This document shows, one piece after another, positions 55,780 to 64,000 of a stretch of DNA of 64,000 bases (its first letter is position 1; each line of letters opens with the position of its first letter). A program made the translations under genes and the position numbers. Source of the DNA: DSWT01 sp035420085 (GTDB lineage: Bacteria; Chloroflexota; Anaerolineae; B4-G1; SLSP01); assembly GCA_035420085.1 (NCBI GenBank), contig DAOLUH010000003.1, positions 124,001-188,000 on the forward strand. The letters are read 5' to 3'. A model generated the notes under the pieces. The model worked only from the letters and a program-made list of their open reading frames with translations. It made no database searches and was not told the origin of the DNA.

Positions 55780-58272
55780 TTACTCTTCGTAAAGTCTCCC
55801 GGTACGATCCATCAGCGGGAAACCTTCAGTATCTTCTACCGCTAACGGCAAGGTGAGTTTTCTATTACTGCGCTTATTTCCGACAAACCATTCGAAATTC
55901 TTCCCTTCCGGATCAGGGGTAGGAACAACCTGCCCATGGTCGCGGTGTGGTGGTCGTGGATAATGGATGGGTAACTCCGGTGATGGACCTGCCAAAGCCA
56001 TTAAGTCGCGCACATTGTCCAGCTTTGCAAAATCCTGACCGTAGAGCTTACTGAATTCCCTGCGGAACAGTTCAATCCACCCTTCTTTGCTATCCAGGTC
56101 TTTTTTCTTGCCGTCATTGTCAACTGAGGTGTAGCGAACCGCTGGATTGATTGTTTCCAGGCCCGTCACTTTGATTTTCAAGCTACCGAAGCCTAGTGGT
56201 TTAGCAAAGCCCAGGCGATGATACCCTTGCCAATCCTTCTCCTTGAGTTCCAGTGACCACAACAGCGCGCCTAGCTCTGCCGGCGCTAGATTGTGAAAAT
56301 CTATGGTAAAGGTGAAGGTCGTACCAGGCCGCATAGCGCCGCGCACGGTCCGGTTTTGATCATCGCGGCCATCATGTTTAGCATCTGTAGCACGGCGATA
56401 TTCTTGCGGATCGGGTTGGCTTTGGTGTCGGTAAGATTTGCGTCCCCGTATTCGGAAGCTCTCATCATCGTAGTCAATGTCGCTATCAGGTCGCACACGC
56501 CCATCAGGTTGTTGTTTTACCAGATAGAATTGTGTCGTTGTTGGTTTGGGAGAACCAAGAATGGCAAGGGTCATATTCTCCATTTGTCTTTGTTTCACAG
56601 TTTCTCCTGGCTTAAGCTGCAAAGCGCCGTGCGAGAAATTCACTCGACCAGCATAGGCTGTGATTGCATCTGGATGTAAATCTTTCTCATTTGCCACCCA
56701 ACCAAAAACACGGCATGCGGGACATAGATCTGGGAGTGCGCTTTCCTCGCTGGAAAGCGATGCTACCGCCTTACTTGGCGGCTTTGCTAAGCAATGCTTG
56801 ATATGCTCAGGTATAAATTTCTCTCGCGGATGGCGATAAGGTATACGGGGCATACTGACAGGTACCAGGTGGTCAACCCCCAACTCATCGGCGAAGTAGT
56901 ATACCAAATCTCCCTCTGCGAGTTTCCTTCCCTCTCGCACAAATGTACTGGGGTGTGGTAAATCATCGCCAGTCTCAGGCCATCCAGCTTTGGTCAGGTC
57001 TTCTACTCGCTTGCCATGCCGGTCCCAATACTTCCCCACAATCCGGTTGTACTCCTGTACCACTTTGATGTTCAGTTCAAAAGTCCCTAACTTATAGCTT
57101 GAATGTGGTTCTGGCTTGTTGTCATCCCAACGGAAAAACAACCGTTCATCATGTTTGTTTTCTATGTTAGGGCCTGTGACATGAATGTAGCCAAATACTT
57201 TATCGCATCCTGGAGTTGCCGGCAATTTATTATGATCTTTCGCCGGAACAATCGCTTCCACCCTGTAATATTGGTAGATGGGAAATTCTTGACCTTGTTT
57301 ATTCTTCCGATATTTGATCGCAGGTTTACGGTTGACCATAGCTGCAACACGCTCGCCATCCTGAAAAGAGGAGGACAAAACACCCCGATGACTAAAAGGT
57401 ATGGCATTTGCCCCTTGTCGTTTCAGGACAACCGGTTCATAAGCGCTGACAATCCCTGTCTTTATCGTGATCAGTTTCTTGTCAGGCGCTTTGGTTGAAC
57501 AATCTAACGGTTCCAGTTTGACAGAGGTGGTGTCAATGCTATGCACTCGTACCGGCACAAGGCCAGGATCACTACTTAACCGATGTTCCAACCGGTCAAT
57601 TTTCTCTCCTTCGTCATCAGTCTCGAAGACCGCGAGGCACGAGTTGGTCACTGCCTCGAATACTGAACGCACCATGCCCCGTAAGCTGGTCGGCGGCAGC
57701 GCTGGCTGACCTCCATATTCGAAGAAGCGATAGGTCGGATGTTGCTTGCCCTTATGGTCTTGTTTTTCAACCGCATGACTGTCTGAGATAAAGAGCGGTG
57801 TGATCGCCTCTGCCTCACACGTAATGCACCCACTCAACCCCACGTACCGATCGTGAGGTGGCGGCGGACAACGCCAGAGTTGTTGCATCTCCGGGTGATC
57901 ATAGTCAGGTTCTGATTTTGGGCGTCCCAGATAGCGGATAAAGTTGTAAGGGTTGAGGAAGCGATAAGCGTCACCTAGAGCGTGCGATGCACCTTGGGGT
58001 AATGAAGCATCTGTGGGGCGTTTCGTTTGAGGTGCTGTGGAGCTTTGCGATTGAGACTGTGACATAGCCCCTGCTACCCGCACAACAGTCGCGCGCAACC
58101 CTTGGTCGCCACGTTCGGATTCAAAGGTTACAGGAGTATCTTCTTTGAGGTTTTCAAACCGCACCCCTTGCAGCTTTGACCGATGAAAAAACACCTCATC
58201 CCCGCCGCCATCCGGGTGGATAAAACCAAATCCGCGATCGACCACGATGCGTTGAATTGTTCCTTTAGCCAT
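55780..58272 (-). CDS. RAMP-superfamily effector protein with N-terminal cold-shock domain
   Basis: 830 aa. Residues 1-68 are a cold-shock domain with RNP1 RGFGFIHP and RNP2 EVFFHRS, which binds single-stranded nucleic acid. The rest is RAMP-like (TIGR03986-type pattern): GCITCEAEAITPLFISD, LPPTSLRGMVRSVFEAV, CPACRVFGWV (possible zinc site), YAGRVNFSHG and GYHRLGFAKPLGFGSLKIKV. Probably a Cas7-like backbone subunit. ATG overlaps the Csx19-like stop by 8 nt. The CSD fusion is unusual and could add crRNA or target RNA contacts. Confidence 0.8.
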   Translation of the reverse strand: MAKGTIQRIVVDRGFGFIHPDGGGDEVFFHRSKLQGVRFENLKEDTPVTFESERGDQGLRATVVRVAGAMSQSQSQSSTAPQTKRPTDASLPQGASHALGDAYRFLNPYNFIRYLGRPKSEPDYDHPEMQQLWRCPPPPHDRYVGLSGCITCEAEAITPLFISDSHAVEKQDHKGKQHPTYRFFEYGGQPALPPTSLRGMVRSVFEAVTNSCLAVFETDDEGEKIDRLEHRLSSDPGLVPVRVHSIDTTSVKLEPLDCSTKAPDKKLITIKTGIVSAYEPVVLKRQGANAIPFSHRGVLSSSFQDGERVAAMVNRKPAIKYRKNKQGQEFPIYQYYRVEAIVPAKDHNKLPATPGCDKVFGYIHVTGPNIENKHDERLFFRWDDNKPEPHSSYKLGTFELNIKVVQEYNRIVGKYWDRHGKRVEDLTKAGWPETGDDLPHPSTFVREGRKLAEGDLVYYFADELGVDHLVPVSMPRIPYRHPREKFIPEHIKHCLAKPPSKAVASLSSEESALPDLCPACRVFGWVANEKDLHPDAITAYAGRVNFSHGALQLKPGETVKQRQMENMTLAILGSPKPTTTQFYLVKQQPDGRVRPDSDIDYDDESFRIRGRKSYRHQSQPDPQEYRRATDAKHDGRDDQNRTVRGAMRPGTTFTFTIDFHNLAPAELGALLWSLELKEKDWQGYHRLGFAKPLGFGSLKIKVTGLETINPAVRYTSVDNDGKKKDLDSKEGWIELFRREFSKLYGQDFAKLDNVRDLMALAGPSPELPIHYPRPPHRDHGQVVPTPDPEGKNFEWFVGNKRSNRKLTLPLAVEDTEGFPLMDRTGRLYEE

Positions 58273-58843
58273 TGCATGCCTCCAACTTCTTCAGCCACAC
58301 AAATTGCACATGCCCCGCCTGGGTGTAGGCGTCGTAACAGACCTGTACCCGCTTGGCGTTTTCCATCCCCGGATAGGTGAGTTGCGCGCCCGCCACGCGG
58401 TCATCGAACCACTGTGTCTCACCCTTTTCTCGTTTGCCCCACAACAGCGCTGCGCGTTTCTGGCAGTAGACCGGGTTGAGATCCGTGCCCGGCCACGGCA
58501 GCTCGTCACCCGCCGGGGCGCTGTCCTGTGCGCCCACAAAGCGCCAACAGAATCCGGCGCCTGCCCGCCACAGTTCCAGGTCGCCGCCCTCGCCAAAAAG
58601 CCGCGCCCCTTCCAGCAGGTGGGGATCAGGCGCGGGATCGCTGCCAATCGTACACGCATCCGCCCGCATCCAGATATGCACCGGCAGCTTCTTCAGCTTC
58701 GGATCCGCCAGCCAGGTTGCCAACGCGCACTCCGTCACACAGCCGGCCCGCACAACGGGGCGTGTTTGCGGATCGCGCACACACTCGCGCGCCATATCGC
58801 GCACAATGGTCTCAAAATCAGGCGCTTCCAGTCTTTTTGCCAT
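58265..58843 (-). CDS. csx19: Csx19-like (TIGR03984-type) CRISPR-associated protein
   Basis: About 192 aa. Contains VHIWMRADACTIG, ELWRAGAGFCWRFVG and a C-terminal KRVQVCYDAYTQAGHVQFVWLKKLE, the layout I associate with the TIGR03984/Csx19 family of III-D loci. Role unknown; assignment is by memory of the family and its position. ATG 58843 overlaps the upstream stop (TGATG), with GGAGGTGTGTG before it. Confidence 0.6.
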   Translation of the reverse strand: MAKRLEAPDFETIVRDMARECVRDPQTRPVVRAGCVTECALATWLADPKLKKLPVHIWMRADACTIGSDPAPDPHLLEGARLFGEGGDLELWRAGAGFCWRFVGAQDSAPAGDELPWPGTDLNPVYCQKRAALLWGKREKGETQWFDDRVAGAQLTYPGMENAKRVQVCYDAYTQAGHVQFVWLKKLEACNG

Positions 58844-60735
58844 CACACACCTCCCTCCATAACCGGGTAGAGCCGCGCTATAACCTTGCCAAAGTAGCTA
58901 TCCGCGCCCAGCGCCATTTCCTTGGGCTGGCGATAGCTCTCCGTTGCCTTGAGTTTCTGCTGGAAGGCTTCTACCCAACCACGCTGCCGCTCACGCAGCG
59001 CCGGAGCGTTCAGCGCAAAGCTTTCGATGGTGTAAACGCTTGTCTGCTCAGGCGGCGCGCCGTCCGGCAATCTGGCGATGCGCACCGTGCCCTGGGAAAC
59101 GGTTACCTTGCCAAAGCCTTTCGCCGCGCCGTATCCCACGCGCAGCCAGCCCTCGGCCAGGTCGCGCAATGTCAACGTCAACCAGCCCAATTCCCACGCG
59201 GCGGGATCATCCAGCCACAAGCGCAGCGTGAATGTGGGTTTCCACAGTGCCAGCGCATCGAACTTGAGATGTTCCGCGCCGCCGCCCGTGAACCGGTCCA
59301 CCGCCAGAAAATCGAGCATCTTGTAGCTGGGCGTTCCGCCTACAAAGGGCGCGTCCTCCACCCGCAGGCGGCTGCCCCGCCGCGTATTGCCGAACAACTG
59401 GCACGCCGGGCACAGATAGTCCAGCGGGATTTCATCGTTCTCATCCACCGGCTTTTCCTTCTCATTATCTTTGCCTTTGACGGGGATCGTCACCTTGTTG
59501 TAACGCAGCAGGCTATCGCAGCTTTCCAGCGGCAAGGCCGTGGCTTGATCGCTGCGCGGGCGCTGCATCAGTGGGTCGCACGCTGGGCAGTACCTCAGAA
59601 AATACTGTGCCGGCTCCTGTTGTTGCAACGCGTGCTGTGTGACCAGCGTGCGGGCGATCCGTTCTGCCTGCGCCCGCAAAACGCCGCGCAGTCCCGCTCC
59701 CGCGAGAACCGGTTGCGTCCAATCGCCCAACGTCGCCAGCAGCGGCGCGTGATCGAAGCCACTCAGCCCGGCGGCCGTCGCATCGTTGGTGAGCAGTGGC
59801 CCTTCGGCCTGCAGCGTCAGTTCCCAGGCCGCCCAACCGGTCGCCAGGGGCAAATCCGCCGCTGTGAGTTCTGGCTTCTTGACCCTGCCTCTTACCGTCT
59901 TCACCGCCTGCGCCTGCGCTGTTTCGACACTCACCAAGCGATTGTCGCCAACCCGCGCCTTAAAAGCGGCCGTCTTATCCACCAGCGTAGGGTCATCTTT
60001 GGTAGTTTCCCAGGGCTTAGCAGCGCGCAGATGGGCCATCAAACCAGCGCCGGCGCTGTCATCCAGATCACGCTCCCGATAATGCAGATCGCACAAGTCA
60101 AATGCGCCCAATCCGCGCCCGCTGTCGCCGCCTAGCCACAGCCGCCCAGCCTGCCACTCGGCCAGCGCGGTCGCCAGCAAACGTTCGTCGGCGGCACTCT
60201 CGTCTGGCGCGCCGGGCGGCTCGCGCAGCTCAATCCGCAAATCGAAACACGTCCCCGCCGGCAGCACTTCCAGATCAAACTTGGCCTGTGCCTGGCGCGC
60301 TGCTGCGCCCGTCGCCCGGTCAATCCCCACGCCATCACGGATCACCGGCGCGGCCCCTTCCTTCCAGAGCGCGTTGAAGACCAATACCCGTGACGCCATC
60401 GTTTTGACCCCGGTGCGCTTGCCCCGCGTTTCCGCGTCGCTGGGTTCCACGTCGCCCATCAACCGGCACACAGCGCAGCCGCACCCCTGATCGTCGGCGC
60501 GCCGCGCTTTCTGCCAGTCCGCCGGCCACAGCGCCACGCACGCATCTTCACCCAGGCGCGGCGCCAGGCGGGTCAGCAGCGCGCGTAACTGTCCAGCGAT
60601 CGCGGTCCCTGGGATCAACCAGTTTCCTTGCGCGTCGCGGCGCAGCAGCGCGTCGGCCAGGGCGTTGCCCTCGCCGCTGCCCACGTGCAACGCCGTGCGC
60701 GCCTTTAACGTTCCCGTTATGACCCGGTATTTCAT
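58843..60735 (-). CDS. Double Cas7-like RAMP protein (Csm3-type)
   Basis: 630 aa with two RAMP modules: the first begins KARTALHVGSGEGNALADALLRRD and IPGTAIAGQLRALL; the second begins LTLQAEGPLLTND and VLAGAGLRGVLRAQ and contains CPAC...LFGNTRRGSRLRVED. Both have Csm3-like glycine loops, and the Asp-bearing loop of the first module could be the RNase site of the backbone. Zinc-like cysteines are at GCGCAVCRLMG and YCPACDP. ATGA overlap with the upstream gene. A backbone subunit carrying two Cas7 copies is typical of III-D-like fusions. Confidence 0.82.
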   Translation of the reverse strand: MKYRVITGTLKARTALHVGSGEGNALADALLRRDAQGNWLIPGTAIAGQLRALLTRLAPRLGEDACVALWPADWQKARRADDQGCGCAVCRLMGDVEPSDAETRGKRTGVKTMASRVLVFNALWKEGAAPVIRDGVGIDRATGAAARQAQAKFDLEVLPAGTCFDLRIELREPPGAPDESAADERLLATALAEWQAGRLWLGGDSGRGLGAFDLCDLHYRERDLDDSAGAGLMAHLRAAKPWETTKDDPTLVDKTAAFKARVGDNRLVSVETAQAQAVKTVRGRVKKPELTAADLPLATGWAAWELTLQAEGPLLTNDATAAGLSGFDHAPLLATLGDWTQPVLAGAGLRGVLRAQAERIARTLVTQHALQQQEPAQYFLRYCPACDPLMQRPRSDQATALPLESCDSLLRYNKVTIPVKGKDNEKEKPVDENDEIPLDYLCPACQLFGNTRRGSRLRVEDAPFVGGTPSYKMLDFLAVDRFTGGGAEHLKFDALALWKPTFTLRLWLDDPAAWELGWLTLTLRDLAEGWLRVGYGAAKGFGKVTVSQGTVRIARLPDGAPPEQTSVYTIESFALNAPALRERQRGWVEAFQQKLKATESYRQPKEMALGADSYFGKVIARLYPVMEGGV

Positions 60736-63137
60736 CGCGTCCCTCCTGTCTCACTGCTCTCCGCGCCGGCATACTCCGCCACGCGGTCAGCCAGCATCCG
60801 CACTCCCACGCTCCACCATGGCGCGGGCTGCGCCTCAAGTTGCGTTAGCAACGCCTCGATCAGCTCACGCCCGTTCTTCAGGCGATTTTCCTTCTGTTCG
60901 CGCGCGCCGTATTCATCCTCTCCGGCGCGGGTTCCTTGTTTGCGAATGATGTCTTTCAACTCATCATCGGCTAAACCTTGCGCGCCCAGATTGTCCTTCA
61001 ACCATTGTGGGTCCCGCGCTTGCTGCGCATTGAGCCAGCGCGCCAGCGCCATGGCCGGCGCGCCTGCTAACGCGCGCCACGCGGCCGGCTGGCTGATCGC
61101 GCTGTCTGTCAGAATCTTATTCCATTTGTCGGTGAATTTCGGCGGCCTGCTTTCTGTTGATTGCATCTCTGCCGCAGTCTTATCAGGAGTAGTCTGTATC
61201 GTTTCTTTGAATTCTGGCGCATCCCCTTGCGCGGCGTGATTGATGACGATCTGCCCATATCCCTCGTTGCGCCGCTCGCCAATGCCTTCGCGCTCGAGTT
61301 CTTTCAGTTTATTCCATTCCGCTTGGGTCAGCCCGCCCGACACTTGCAAGCGCGCGGTCGAACCGGCGGTCAGTGCGAGGGCGCGCTCGCGCGGCAAGCG
61401 CCACTGGTCGTTGAATCCATCAATAGTGTGGCTACTGCTGTAAGCCCGGCCATCCACAATGTCAACCGCAAAACCAAGCGCCTTCTCAAGCCATTCCAGC
61501 GCAAAACCGGTCACGTAACGCCCCCACGTATCGCGGACGATTGTATCGCTCAGCAAGGTGAGCGTGAACTGTTCCGCGCCTATGGTCACCCGCTTATCGA
61601 AAGGATGATAGACGTTGATGTGGGGCGTGTTTTCCGCGACAGATGTCAGCCACACCGTTGCCCTGCCGTACCCGCGTCGCGTGCCCTTGCCTAGCCATAG
61701 GGTAAACGCTTCTCCTTCCCGCGCGCCGGTGCATGTTTTGAACTGCTCCCAGGCGGCCTCACTCGCGCACGTGATCTCACCCACAAAGTACTGTCCCGGC
61801 GCCAGCGCCGCGTAATCGAAAAGCTGCCCCTCTTGCACCCGGTTGCTCTGCGGGTCCACCCGGATGTGCATTTCGGTGACGGGATCGGGTTTTTGCACCT
61901 TCGGTTTGGCGTGCAGCAGGTAGAATCCACTGCGGATACCTTTGACGGGGTTACCACACTCAGGACACTTCTCCACTTCGCCAATCTGGGTGCCCCACTG
62001 CACGGAATGGTTTTTATACACTTTGCAACCGAAGCCATCGCCCGGCGTGGGAATCACCGGATAAAGCCCAGGGTCATCCTTATCCGCACGCAGCAGCGGA
62101 TAGAGCGTCGGGAAACGCACCGCGTCGCGTAAAAACAAGGTCATAAAAGCAGTGTAGGTGTCGCTGCCGGTATCCGTCAACTCCAGGTGTTGCGCCGCCA
62201 GGTGTGCCATGGCCCCGCGCAGCGCCTTGCCCGGTATCGCGGCGTGCGAGGCAAACCGATTGCCCGCCGTCGCCCGATCCGCCACAATGAGCGGCTCGTC
62301 CAGACGCACCACCATGCGATAGCGTAGCTGATGATCCTTGCCGGTTTCTGGAACGGCCAGTGGGCGGGCAGAGAGCGCGTCGGCGGTCAAGGTCACAGCA
62401 TTCGCGTCATGCAGCCACCGGGCGGCAAAATGCTCTAGCAGCTTGCCTTGAGGGTCATTCCCTAACGCGCCCTGCATTCCCTGCGCCTCGATCAGCGTGA
62501 ACTCGCACTCGCCTTGCCCTCGGCGGCGTGAGCGCCCCAACTGGCGCACATAGCGCGCTGCTGCCACCAGCAGCGCCGCCTCATCCAGCGCCGCCTGATC
62601 CTCGCCCACGCACGTCGCCGTGAAGCGGAATGTCCGCGCGCTCCCTTGTTCCTCCGCAAAGAGCTTGTTCGGGGCCGCGCGGCGTGTGCGCGGGTCTACC
62701 CGCACCCGCCGCACCGGTTGGTCGCTGAAGTCCTCGCGCTTGTAGGGCGTCAACGCAACGATTTCATAATCCGCCGGTCGCGCCGAACCGATACGCCAGC
62801 GTTTCATCGCGCGCGGCGTGCCGAATAGCCGGCAGATAGGACATTGCGCTGCGTGGGACTCGTCATTCAGATCGTCTGTGGCGTACTGCCCACAGTAGCG
62901 TTCGTGGTCACCGGCCAGACCAGAAGCCTGGCAATCTCGATAGCCGGATAACGGCGCAAGCTGCAACAGTTGCCACAACCCATCGCGCAGCAGGCCGTTC
63001 AGGCTCGACCCGCGCAACGCCGGCGCATAGTCGGCATCGCGCAATAGCGCGGAGTCCACTTCGGTGCCCAATCCGTGTCCCGCGCCCACGTGATAATCCG
63101 ATGTGATTTTGATCTCAAAGGTCAAAGTCAGGCTCAT
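60732..63137 (-). CDS. Large RAMP fusion: Cas7-like plus Csx10-like, with helical C-terminus
   Basis: 801 aa. Residues 1-~215 form a Csm3-like module (DYHVGAGHGLGTEVDSALLRD, ALRGSSLNGLLRDGLW, CPICRLFGTPRAMKRWRIG, YVRQLGRSRRRGQGECEF). Residues ~265-620 resemble Csx10 (RMVVRLDEPLIVADR, AIPGKALRGAMAHLAAQ, LWLGKGTRRGYGRATVWL, EGIGERRNEGYGQIVIN). The last ~150 residues are helical (LTDSAISQPAAWRALAG, ENRLKNGRELIEALLTQLE) and could be a Cas11-like small-subunit equivalent, which is inference. Couples to cas10 through ATGA. Confidence 0.78.
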   Translation of the reverse strand: MSLTLTFEIKITSDYHVGAGHGLGTEVDSALLRDADYAPALRGSSLNGLLRDGLWQLLQLAPLSGYRDCQASGLAGDHERYCGQYATDDLNDESHAAQCPICRLFGTPRAMKRWRIGSARPADYEIVALTPYKREDFSDQPVRRVRVDPRTRRAAPNKLFAEEQGSARTFRFTATCVGEDQAALDEAALLVAAARYVRQLGRSRRRGQGECEFTLIEAQGMQGALGNDPQGKLLEHFAARWLHDANAVTLTADALSARPLAVPETGKDHQLRYRMVVRLDEPLIVADRATAGNRFASHAAIPGKALRGAMAHLAAQHLELTDTGSDTYTAFMTLFLRDAVRFPTLYPLLRADKDDPGLYPVIPTPGDGFGCKVYKNHSVQWGTQIGEVEKCPECGNPVKGIRSGFYLLHAKPKVQKPDPVTEMHIRVDPQSNRVQEGQLFDYAALAPGQYFVGEITCASEAAWEQFKTCTGAREGEAFTLWLGKGTRRGYGRATVWLTSVAENTPHINVYHPFDKRVTIGAEQFTLTLLSDTIVRDTWGRYVTGFALEWLEKALGFAVDIVDGRAYSSSHTIDGFNDQWRLPRERALALTAGSTARLQVSGGLTQAEWNKLKELEREGIGERRNEGYGQIVINHAAQGDAPEFKETIQTTPDKTAAEMQSTESRPPKFTDKWNKILTDSAISQPAAWRALAGAPAMALARWLNAQQARDPQWLKDNLGAQGLADDELKDIIRKQGTRAGEDEYGAREQKENRLKNGRELIEALLTQLEAQPAPWWSVGVRMLADRVAEYAGAESSETGGTR

Positions 63138-64000
63138 GATGCACCTCCTTCATACTCCGCCGGACCATGATTCAGATCGAGCGTCCAATCCCAAAAACGG
63201 AGCAAATCGCCCATGCCGTGTCCGTACCAGGTCTTGTCGTCGAACAAGCGGTTGATTTTCATCCACTTCTCGATCTCGATTCCCCCCAGGTCTTCCAACA
63301 TTGTGGTCAGCGGGAAGAACTTCAAACGATTATCGTGATCATTAGGCTCGAGTTCCCGTTTGCGGTCTGGTTCAATGCGGTCAAGCAGTTCGGTTATGTT
63401 GGACTTCCAGGCCTTTTTATCGCTGAGATCATCGAACAACGCGCGCAACTGCGAGCGCCGCCGGGATGCCAATGTCTGCGCCAGCTTCAACCGCGCATCC
63501 AGAAGCGTCGTCAGACTCAGCCCCCAGCCTGCTGGCAAAGGTTGATCCGTGATCCAATAAGGGCGCAGCGTCGCGCGGGGTTCGTCTTTCGTTGACTTGT
63601 GCTCAATCTGGCTTCCCAGAACGACCTCGAAGTCAACCGCGGACAGCGAAAGACCTTCTTTCGCCGCCAGTGCTTTCACGGCGCGTTTGGTTTCGCTCAA
63701 TCGGTCCTCACCTAGATCATGCGCCAGATTGTAAGGATAATTGGCTTTGCAGATCACCACCGCCGCGGACATTGTGATGGGCAGAGGCTTACCATTTTCG
63801 TCCTTGATGCCCTTTTCGCACACGAAATCCGTCATCATAGTCTGAAATTCAGCGCACATTCGCCCGGCGATATCCAGCGCAAAAGGCGCTGGCACGAGCG
63901 CGAAAAGATCGTCCCCACCCATAATCAACGGCAGCGCCGGGACGCGACCGTCCTCTTTGCGTTTATAGGCCTGGTTCTCTCGAAATGCGCGTATCGCTTT
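63134..64000 (-). CDS. cas10: Cas10 (type III large subunit), C-terminal part, 5' end outside window
   Basis: 289 codons visible. The cyclase motif LIMGGDDLFALVPA is intact, so synthesis of cyclic oligoadenylate from ATP is expected once target RNA is bound. Further downstream: KGIKDENGKPLPITMSAAVVI, HDLGEDRLSETKRAVKALA and a helical C-terminus (WYGHGMGDLLRFWDWTLD). The HD nuclease and first palm domain would lie beyond 64000. First visible gene of a tightly overlapping operon whose signal the two CARF proteins at 40.7-42.3 kb could read. Confidence 0.93.
   Translation of the reverse strand, partial: KAIRAFRENQAYKRKEDGRVPALPLIMGGDDLFALVPAPFALDIAGRMCAEFQTMMTDFVCEKGIKDENGKPLPITMSAAVVICKANYPYNLAHDLGEDRLSETKRAVKALAAKEGLSLSAVDFEVVLGSQIEHKSTKDEPRATLRPYWITDQPLPAGWGLSLTTLLDARLKLAQTLASRRRSQLRALFDDLSDKKAWKSNITELLDRIEPDRKRELEPNDHDNRLKFFPLTTMLEDLGGIEIEKWMKINRLFDDKTWYGHGMGDLLRFWDWTLDLNHGPAEYEGGAS

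Noticed and set aside
58528..60135. A 535-codon plus-strand open frame
   Set aside because: Antisense to the Csx19-like and double-Cas7 genes; Arg/Gln/Ala-rich with no motif. A GC-rich shadow frame.

Overview
The window looks like a GC-rich bacterial chromosome segment, most probably from a Chloroflexota (Anaerolineae-like) lineage. This is inferred from the gene set: a stand-alone reverse transcriptase beside cas1, a RemA-like protein, Pro/Thr-linker surface proteins, a Gram-positive-type LexA box and heptad-repeat spacers between genes. No rRNA or tRNA gene was seen.

Layout. (1) 1-8.6 kb, minus strand: a DNA-processing and restriction operon, mcrC - mcrB (frame-broken, with an EVE-like domain inside the AAA+ domain) - addB - addA (runs off the left edge). 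(2) 8.8-13.4 kb, plus strand: a LexA-boxed mutagenesis cassette, imuB-like polymerase plus dnaE2. (3) 13.5-17.7 kb: a secreted GH13 amylase (minus) and a pRiA4b ORF-3-like protein (plus). (4) 17.8-26.4 kb: CRISPR array 1, 117 repeats, with its leader and promoter on the right. (5) 26.9-29.0 kb: a WYL regulator. (6) 29.0-43.1 kb, all minus strand: vapB-vapC, a membrane CARF protein, a CARF-HTH protein, a VWA/FHA-like membrane protein, a tubulin-like GTPase, a helical protein, an Era-like GTPase with a DUF697-like tail, a reverse transcriptase, cas1, a RemA-like protein, RNase H and cas2. (7) 43.1-45.2 kb: an IS1111/IS110-type element inserted inside a CRISPR repeat. (8) 45.2-54.3 kb: CRISPR array 2, 124 repeats, leader on the right. 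(9) 54.6-64 kb, minus strand: a type III (III-D-like) effector operon, cas10 (GGDD) - fused RAMP/Csx10-like - double Cas7 - Csx19-like - cold-shock-domain/RAMP fusion - cas6 - csx15.

How it fits together. Both arrays share the same leader type and the same crRNA 5' handle end of the repeat, so one Cas6 and one Cas10 complex probably serve both. Spacers carrying a ribosome-binding site plus a start codon all lie so that the crRNA is antisense to mRNA, which fits RNA targeting and possibly RT-assisted capture from RNA. Cas10 keeps its GGDD cyclase motif, and two CARF proteins (one membrane-bound, one with a LuxR-type HTH) are the obvious readers of its cyclic oligoadenylate signal. Immediately downstream of them is a tubulin/GTPase/VWA gene set that runs on into the RT-Cas1-Cas2 adaptation genes. 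This is the most novel-looking part of the window: a possible CARF-controlled, membrane- and cytoskeleton-based response module wired to the CRISPR system.
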